DNA from: CALHVR01 sp963528625
GTDB lineage: Bacteria; Fusobacteriota; Fusobacteriia; Fusobacteriales; Leptotrichiaceae
Reading direction: 5' to 3'
Length of the DNA stretch: 10,916 nucleotides
Assembly (NCBI GenBank): GCA_963528625.1
Contig: CAURVQ010000039.1
Location: forward strand, 1-10,916
Part shown: in pieces, positions 6,632 through 10,916 of the stretch
Numbering within the stretch: the first letter of the stretch is position 1
Layout of the letters: each line of letters begins with the position of its first letter
Translations under genes and position numbers: made by a program
Notes under the pieces: model-generated
What the model was told of the DNA's origin: nothing
The model's input: the letters and a program-made list of their open reading frames with translations, nothing else
The model's database searches: none

Positions 6632-7996
6632 TTATTTTATTATATCTAAAACTAATTTTTTAAATGTATTTCCTCTATGTTCAAAATTTTTAAATTGACA
6701 CCAGCTAGATGTCGCTGGAGATAATAATATCGTTTTATCTTCAGTAAAATCCTCTTTCTCTTGTAAATACTTTATTACATTTTCTAAAGTTTCAAGATTT
6801 TTATAATTTTTATATCCAATTTTTTCCATATCATTTATTAAAATTGAAGCGTTTACTCCTATTAAATAAACAAACGACACTTTTTCTTTAATTTTTTTCA
6901 CTAACTCTTTATTAGAAACTTTTTTATCATCGCCACCTAATATTAAGATAATCTTATTTTCAAAAGAATCAATTGCTTTTAATGTTGATTCAACATTCGT
7001 TCCTTTTGAATCGTTTATAAATGCTGTATTATCTTTCACATAAAAGTTTTCAAGTCTATGTTCTAACGCCTTTGTTGTTTTTAGAAATTGTACGATTTTT
7101 TCATTTTCAATTTCTAATATTTTTCCAACCGAAATCGTAAATAACATATTTTCTAAATTATGAATTCCTTTTAAAGCTAAATCTTTTACATCTATTATTT
7201 TTTCAGCTATATTTTCTATAATTTCATTTGTTGTTTCTATCGTATTTTCTAAATTTTTCATCACAAAAATACTTCCATTATCTACAAACACATTTCCTTT
7301 TTTCTTTTTACTTAAATATATTTTTTTACCTTTTATTTTTTCTTTTAACTTTTTATTTTCATATAAATTTAAAAATTCTTTATCATCAAGATTTATTAAT
7401 GCAAAATCTTTTTCACTTTGTTTTTCAAATATATTAAATTTTGTTATATAATATTCTTCAACATTTTTATATCTCGCTAAATGATCTGGCGTTAAATTTA
7501 TAATTCCAGCTATATTTGAATGTATTTGTGGATTATTTTCTAGTTGATAGCTACTAAGCTCTAACACAACATATTCCAAATCTTCCTCATCTGCCACTAA
7601 TTTTGCAAAAGAAAATCCTGCATTCCCTGCTAATTTTACTTTTTTCCCCGCAAATTCTAATAATTCAAATATTTTTGTTGCTGTTGTTGTTTTTCCATTT
7701 GTTCCTGTTATAGAAATTATTTTTATTGATTTATTCATATATTTATACGCTAAATCAATCTCCGATATTATTTTTATTCCTTTTTCTTTAGCCACTTTCA
7801 ATAACTCAACTTGCCAAGAAATACCCGGACTTTTCACTATAAATTCTATGTCTTCACTATTTAAAATTTTAATTCCTTCTTTTGATGAAATTCCAATTTT
7901 ATCATCAACTAAATAAACATCAAATCCATTTTTTTCAAGTAATTGTTTAGCTCCAATTCCACTCAATCCAGCTCCAAACACTATAACTTTTCCCAT
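6632..7996 (-). CDS. murD: UDP-N-acetylmuramoyl-L-alanine--D-glutamate ligase MurD
   Basis: MurD is the cytoplasmic ATP-dependent ligase that adds D-Glu to UDP-MurNAc-L-Ala. The 454-residue protein has the N-terminal nucleotide-fold GAGLSGIG (8-15), KSPGIS (55-60), P-loop GTNGKTTT (98-105), LELSSYQLE (145-153), NLTPDHLARY (167-176), the likely carbamylated Lys186 in ITKFNIFE, KGIHNLEN (276-283), ALEHRLE (310-316), NDSKGTN (328-334) and LSPATSSWCQFKNFEHRG (425-442). In that last motif Cys433 occupies the position where Asp is usual (SPA..S.DqFknFe.RG). The rest is intact, so the enzyme should be active. The ATG at 7996 has GAGGAAG upstream. It follows mraY by 19 bases and precedes ftsW by 22, the standard order. 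Confidence 0.96.
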   Translation of the reverse strand: MGKVIVFGAGLSGIGAKQLLEKNGFDVYLVDDKIGISSKEGIKILNSEDIEFIVKSPGISWQVELLKVAKEKGIKIISEIDLAYKYMNKSIKIISITGTNGKTTTATKIFELLEFAGKKVKLAGNAGFSFAKLVADEEDLEYVVLELSSYQLENNPQIHSNIAGIINLTPDHLARYKNVEEYYITKFNIFEKQSEKDFALINLDDKEFLNLYENKKLKEKIKGKKIYLSKKKKGNVFVDNGSIFVMKNLENTIETTNEIIENIAEKIIDVKDLALKGIHNLENMLFTISVGKILEIENEKIVQFLKTTKALEHRLENFYVKDNTAFINDSKGTNVESTLKAIDSFENKIILILGGDDKKVSNKELVKKIKEKVSFVYLIGVNASILINDMEKIGYKNYKNLETLENVIKYLQEKEDFTEDKTILLSPATSSWCQFKNFEHRGNTFKKLVLDIIK

Positions 7997-8015
7997 TTTT
8001 CTTCCTCTTTTTTAT

Positions 8016-9104
8016 CTATCTTAATTTTAGTAACACAAATGATAATAAACAAGTCATTATTGTTAATATCCAAAATCTAATCGTAACTTTTGTTTCAGGA
8101 ATATTTAACATCTCAAAGTGATGATGAATTGGTGCCATTTTAAATACTCTTTTCCCAAATGTTTTAAAATGCCAAACTTGTATCATTACTGACAATGCCT
8201 CCATTATAAATACAAATCCTGCTATTGGCAATATTAATTCTTGTTTTAAAAATATTACTATAATTCCTAAAATTCCACCTAATGTTAAAGACCCTGTATC
8301 TCCCATAAATACTTGAGCTGGGTAAAAATTAAACCATAAAAATCCTGTTAATGCTCCAATTACAGAAGCTAAATATACTGCTATTTCAGCTGAATCTCTC
8401 ACATAAAATAAATTTAAATATTTAGCATACTCATAATGTCCTGTTAAATATGTTATTATCAACAATGTTATACTTACAATAATTATAGGTCCACTCACAA
8501 GTCCATCTAGTCCATCTGTTAAATTTACAGCATTTGATGAGCCAATTATTACAAAAGCCATAAACACAAAAAACAATACTGGTGTTATATATAAATACGA
8601 ATTTTTAATAATAGGATTAACAATTGAAAAATCTATTGTAGAATTTATAATTCCATATTTATTAATAAAATAAAATGTCAATGCCGTTATAATTAATTGA
8701 CCCACAATTTTTTTCTTTCCTGATAATCCACTTTTATGTTTCGTTAATTTTAAATAATCATCATAAAATCCTATCGAAGTAAATAATACCGTTATTATAC
8801 TTAAAAATATTATAAATTTATTTGTAAAATTACCTGCAACCAATGTTGAAAATAGTATTGCTCCAATTATTAAAAGTCCTCCCATTGTAGGTGTCCCTGA
8901 TTTACTCCAATGCGATTTTGGTCCTTCTTCTCTGGCAGTATCTCCATATTTTTTCTTTTTAAGCCAAGCAATAAATGACTTCCCAAATACTAACATAAAT
9001 AAAAATGCTATAACAAAAGCTATTGATCCTCTAATTAATATTGATTTAAAAACTCTCAATACTCCCCATTGATTTATAAATAATTGTTGTAATAAATATA
9101 ACAT
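8016..9104 (-). CDS. mraY: Phospho-N-acetylmuramoyl-pentapeptide transferase MraY
   Basis: MraY is the membrane enzyme that moves phospho-MurNAc-pentapeptide from UDP to undecaprenyl phosphate, making lipid I. The 362-residue protein has about ten membrane segments and all family motifs: GPKSHWSKSGTPTMGG (61-76), the Mg-binding DDYLKL (115-120), NAVNLTDGLDGL (191-202), FMGDTGSL (266-273, Asp269) and MAPIHHHFE (323-331). The ATG at 9104 has GAGG on its 5' side with a slightly long spacer of about 11 bases. The first 25 residues have some hydrophobic content before the first clear membrane helix. It begins 33 bases after murF, and the product of MurF is its substrate. Confidence 0.97.
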   Translation of the reverse strand: MLYLLQQLFINQWGVLRVFKSILIRGSIAFVIAFLFMLVFGKSFIAWLKKKKYGDTAREEGPKSHWSKSGTPTMGGLLIIGAILFSTLVAGNFTNKFIIFLSIITVLFTSIGFYDDYLKLTKHKSGLSGKKKIVGQLIITALTFYFINKYGIINSTIDFSIVNPIIKNSYLYITPVLFFVFMAFVIIGSSNAVNLTDGLDGLVSGPIIIVSITLLIITYLTGHYEYAKYLNLFYVRDSAEIAVYLASVIGALTGFLWFNFYPAQVFMGDTGSLTLGGILGIIVIFLKQELILPIAGFVFIMEALSVMIQVWHFKTFGKRVFKMAPIHHHFEMLNIPETKVTIRFWILTIMTCLLSFVLLKLR

Positions 9105-9137
9105 TTTCTAAAACACCTCACTTTTTTACTCTTAAAT

Positions 9138-10541
9138 TTATTTTATTATTTCTTCTAACTTAATTCCTCTTGAAGCTTTAACCAATATAACTTTTTTATT
9201 ATTACTTTCATTTATTTTATTAATAATATCTTGTTTATTTTCAAAATAAATTATCTCTTTTTGTTTAATTCCATCAATTTCTTTTTGCTCTAATAATTTT
9301 TTATATAATGCATTCATTCTATTTCCAAATAGATATACTTTATTTATTTGAGCTTTCTGTATATCATTTAACAAATTCTCGTGATATTCTATCTCTTTTT
9401 CCCCAAGTTCAAGCATATCGCCTAAAACTATAATTTTTTCAATATCATTGAATATTTTTGAGAATGTTTCCAAAGATTTTTTCATTGATGATGGACTTGC
9501 ATTATACGCATCATTTATATAAATTTTATTTTCAATTTCTACTTTTTGAAATCTCATATCTGTAAGTTTTATATTTTTTAACACATTTTCAATATAAGTA
9601 TCTTCTAACCCGAACTGTTTTCCCACAGCTATCGCAAGCACTTCATTTAAAATATTATGTTCACCCAATAAATTTGTTTCATAATTTTTATCAATAATTT
9701 TAAAATCTTTCTCTTCAAAATATTTTAAATTAAATACCGATTTAATTTCATTAAATTTAACAATTTCATAATAAAAATTCAAAGTATTTTCCATAATTTT
9801 ATTTTTTTTCATATTCAATACTTTTATAGTTTTTATTTCCTTTTCTGCATTATTCACTACTTTTTCTATACCGTTTAAATATTCATCGTCCCCATTTATA
9901 ATTACGGCTTCTTTTGTATACGGTAAAATTTCTGTTTTTGCTTTAAAAACATTCTCTTTAGTTTTCAAAAATTCTAAATGTGATTCTCCAATATTAGTTA
10001 TAATACTCACATTTGGTTCTGCAATTTCAGCTAATAACTTTATTTCTCCAAAATCACTCATTCCCATTTCTAAAATCATAAAATCATCATCTTTTTCAGC
10101 TCTTAATAGTGTAAACGGTAATCCAATATGATTATTATAATTACCTTCTGTTTTTTTTACTTTATATTTTTTACTTAATAAATGATAAATTATATCTTTT
10201 ACAGTTGTTTTCCCATTACTTCCTGTTATTCCAATTATTTTTAGATCTAATGCTTCACGCCATTTTTTTGCAAATTGCTGTAAAAAAAGTACACTGTCGT
10301 TCACTAAAAAAATATTATTTTTAAATTTCTCATCAATAATAACATTTTTATTATCATAAACGACATAAGCACCTTTTTCTAATGCCTCATTAACAAAATT
10401 ATTTCCCCCTCTTATTGCTACAAATAAATCTTTATTCCTTATTTCTTTTGAATTCATTACAATTCTACTTATCTCTATTTTTCTATATTCATTTTTATTA
10501 CTCTCTAATCCTAATACTTCATAAAATACTTTTGTTTTCAT
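9138..10541 (-). CDS. murF: UDP-N-acetylmuramoyl-tripeptide--D-alanyl-D-alanine ligase MurF
   Basis: MurF is the cytoplasmic ATP-dependent ligase that adds D-Ala-D-Ala to the UDP-MurNAc-tripeptide, completing the soluble precursor. The 467-residue protein has the P-loop GITGSNGKTTVKD (104-116), GNYNNHIGLP (133-142), LEMGMSDFGEI (157-167), NIGESHLEFL (183-192), the probable carbamylated Lys in KAKTEI (200-205), GEHNILN (293-299), NDAYNASPSSM (343-353), LGDMLELGE (373-381) and KASRGIKLEE (455-464). YNNHIG and NDAYNASP set it apart from MurE. The ATG at 10541 has GGAG about 10 bases upstream. It is the first gene of the transcription unit, 34 bases downstream of the predicted transcription start. 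murE, its usual upstream partner, is not next to it. Confidence 0.96.
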   Translation of the reverse strand: MKTKVFYEVLGLESNKNEYRKIEISRIVMNSKEIRNKDLFVAIRGGNNFVNEALEKGAYVVYDNKNVIIDEKFKNNIFLVNDSVLFLQQFAKKWREALDLKIIGITGSNGKTTVKDIIYHLLSKKYKVKKTEGNYNNHIGLPFTLLRAEKDDDFMILEMGMSDFGEIKLLAEIAEPNVSIITNIGESHLEFLKTKENVFKAKTEILPYTKEAVIINGDDEYLNGIEKVVNNAEKEIKTIKVLNMKKNKIMENTLNFYYEIVKFNEIKSVFNLKYFEEKDFKIIDKNYETNLLGEHNILNEVLAIAVGKQFGLEDTYIENVLKNIKLTDMRFQKVEIENKIYINDAYNASPSSMKKSLETFSKIFNDIEKIIVLGDMLELGEKEIEYHENLLNDIQKAQINKVYLFGNRMNALYKKLLEQKEIDGIKQKEIIYFENKQDIINKINESNNKKVILVKASRGIKLEEIIK

Positions 10542-10580
10542 AATATAATTTCTCCATTTTATACTTTACCCCAATTTAAG

Positions 10581-10609
10581 ATTATATCACTAGATAGCAT
10601 TTTTTTCAA
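10581..10609 (-). promoter_or_regulatory. Strong sigma-70-type promoter of the murF operon
   Basis: On the minus strand TTGAAA (10604-10609) and TATAAT (10581-10586) are separated by 17 bases, with TGA directly before TATAAT giving an extended -10 (TGn). Transcription should start near A at 10575, leaving a leader of about 34 bases that contains the murF Shine-Dalgarno. This is the best promoter in the window. Confidence 0.8.
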
Positions 10610-10611
10610 TC

Positions 10612-10666
10612 GTAAAATGTAAATTAAGTGTTTACCTTTTTTAATATACCTCCATTTAATTTACAT
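10612..10666. repeat. Inverted repeat and clustered GTAAA/TTTAC motifs upstream of the murF promoter
   Basis: Arms ATGTAAATTAAGTG (10617-10630) and CATTTAATTTACAT (10653-10666) pair at 13 of 14 positions, 22 bases apart. Within the same stretch the pentamer GTAAA or its complement TTTAC occurs four times (10612-10616, 10619-10623, 10631-10635, 10660-10664), arranged symmetrically about the centre and ending 3 bases before the -35 box. It could be a regulator binding region for the murF promoter or a relic of a mobile element. Function is unknown. Confidence 0.45.
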
Positions 10667-10689
10667 GTGTTACAATATCTTTGTATAAA
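10660..10689 (+). promoter_or_regulatory. Weak candidate plus-strand promoter
   Basis: TTTACA (10660-10665) and TATAAA (10684-10689) are 18 bases apart on the plus strand, pointing away from murF. No gene with a ribosome binding site follows before the window ends, so this may be a chance match or drive something beyond the edge. Confidence 0.2.
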
Positions 10690-10738
10690 TAAAAATTTTT
10701 GTGAATTTTGTTTTCAAAGGATAATACAACGAAATTGT
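10672..10738. repeat. Imperfect inverted repeat in the murF upstream region
   Basis: The 15-base arms at 10672-10686 (ACAATATCTTTGTAT) and 10724-10738 (complement ACAATTTCGTTGTAT) match at 13 of 15 positions, with 37 bases between them. No function is evident. The stretch 10542-10916 as a whole contains no supported gene: it holds the murF promoter, these repeats, a minus-strand terminator and a possible insertion-sequence end. Confidence 0.4.
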
Positions 10739-10795
10739 CATTTATGCTATTTTTATTTTTAAATTTTCAGTCATCACAAATATTATAGAGCCTAT

Positions 10796-10832
10796 AAAAC
10801 AAAAAAAAAGACTATACCCAAATATAATCTTT
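10796..10832 (-). terminator. Intrinsic terminator on the minus strand upstream of murF
   Basis: A 10-base-pair stem (arms 10823-10832 and 10807-10816, one U-G wobble) with a 6-base loop is followed on the minus strand by a U-run interrupted by a single G (complement of 10796-10806). It would stop transcription coming from beyond the right edge and so insulates the murF promoter. A second small hairpin (TTATAG/CTATAA, 10783-10797) directly follows it. Confidence 0.7.
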
Positions 10833-10862
10833 CCTAATATATCTATTCCATATTCTTTTTAA

Positions 10863-10916
10863 ATAGATAAATTATCATATTAAGTGCAACACAAAAAACT
10901 CATAGAGAATCTATGT
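10863..10916. mobile_element. Possible end of an IS30-family insertion sequence, cut by the window edge
   Basis: The plus-strand sequence from about 10863 reads ATAGATAAATTATCATATT and continues AAGTGCAACAC. From memory this resembles IS30-family terminal repeats, which carry TAGAT, then a GTCAA-like step, then GTGCAACA or CGCAACA. A perfect hairpin follows (CATAGA-GAA-TCTATG, 10901-10915). No transposase codons can be recognised in the few bases available, so the identification rests on the terminal pattern alone. Confidence 0.35.

Noticed and set aside
7228..7437. Plus-strand reading frame inside murD
   Set aside because: It is antisense to murD and rich in Phe, Leu and Tyr, as expected from the reverse of Lys/Glu-rich coding sequence.
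10556..10645. Short minus-strand peptide after GGAGG near 10648, beginning with ATT
   Set aside because: It needs a very rare start codon and runs straight through the strong murF promoter and leader, so it is more likely chance.
10744..10788. 14-codon plus-strand frame starting with ATG at 10744
   Set aside because: No ribosome binding site, very short, and no recognisable sequence.
1..10916. Alternative genetic code with TGA read as an amino acid
   Set aside because: None of the nine complete genes stops at TGA, which first raised the idea, but none contains TGA in frame and all reach normal length and motifs with the standard code.
10542..10916. tRNA, CRISPR array or riboswitch in the gene-free stretch
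   Set aside because: No cloverleaf, no regularly spaced direct repeats and no recognised riboswitch core could be found; only dyads, a promoter and a terminator are seen.

Overview
The window is the distal part of a division and cell-wall (dcw) cluster, all on the minus strand, from a very AT-rich bacterium (roughly a quarter G+C by eye, coding strand rich in AAA, AAT, ATA and GAA codons). The base composition, the style of the proteins and the gene content suggest Fusobacteriota, most likely a Leptotrichiaceae-type organism. That placement is an inference without database support. The standard genetic code fits: all nine complete genes stop with TAA or TAG, and none contains an in-frame TGA.

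Read in the direction of transcription (right to left), the order is murF, mraY, murD, ftsW, murG, murC, murB, ftsQ, ftsZ. A strong extended -10 promoter lies just upstream of murF, so a transcription unit begins there and not at the mraZ/mraW/ftsL/pbp/murE end of a classical cluster. Spacings are 13 to 33 bp, except a 108 bp gap between murG and murC that holds an A/T-only style hairpin with a U-tract, and an 82 bp gap before ftsQ that holds a promoter-like sequence. A strong intrinsic terminator follows ftsZ.

The genes work as one pathway. MurC, MurD and MurF add L-Ala, D-Glu and D-Ala-D-Ala to the UDP-MurNAc made by MurB. MraY transfers the product to undecaprenyl phosphate, MurG adds GlcNAc to give lipid II, and the FtsW SEDS polymerase uses lipid II at the septum placed by FtsZ, with FtsQ as a divisome scaffold. 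MurE, Ddl, FtsL, the class B penicillin-binding protein and FtsA are not in the window. ftsQ abuts ftsZ with no ftsA between them, and FtsZ ends in a tail that keeps the hydrophobic part of the usual C-terminal peptide but has lost its basic residues.

Left of the terminator (1-165) the first 21 codons of another minus-strand gene run off the window edge. They look like the start of a winged-helix domain of BirA type. A 20 bp palindrome overlaps a possible promoter of that gene. Right of murF (10542-10916) there is no supported gene. That stretch holds the murF promoter, inverted repeats, a minus-strand terminator, and at the very edge what looks like one end of an IS30-family element. No novel multi-gene system is visible; the interest lies in the cluster's departures from the canonical layout and in a few substituted motifs.
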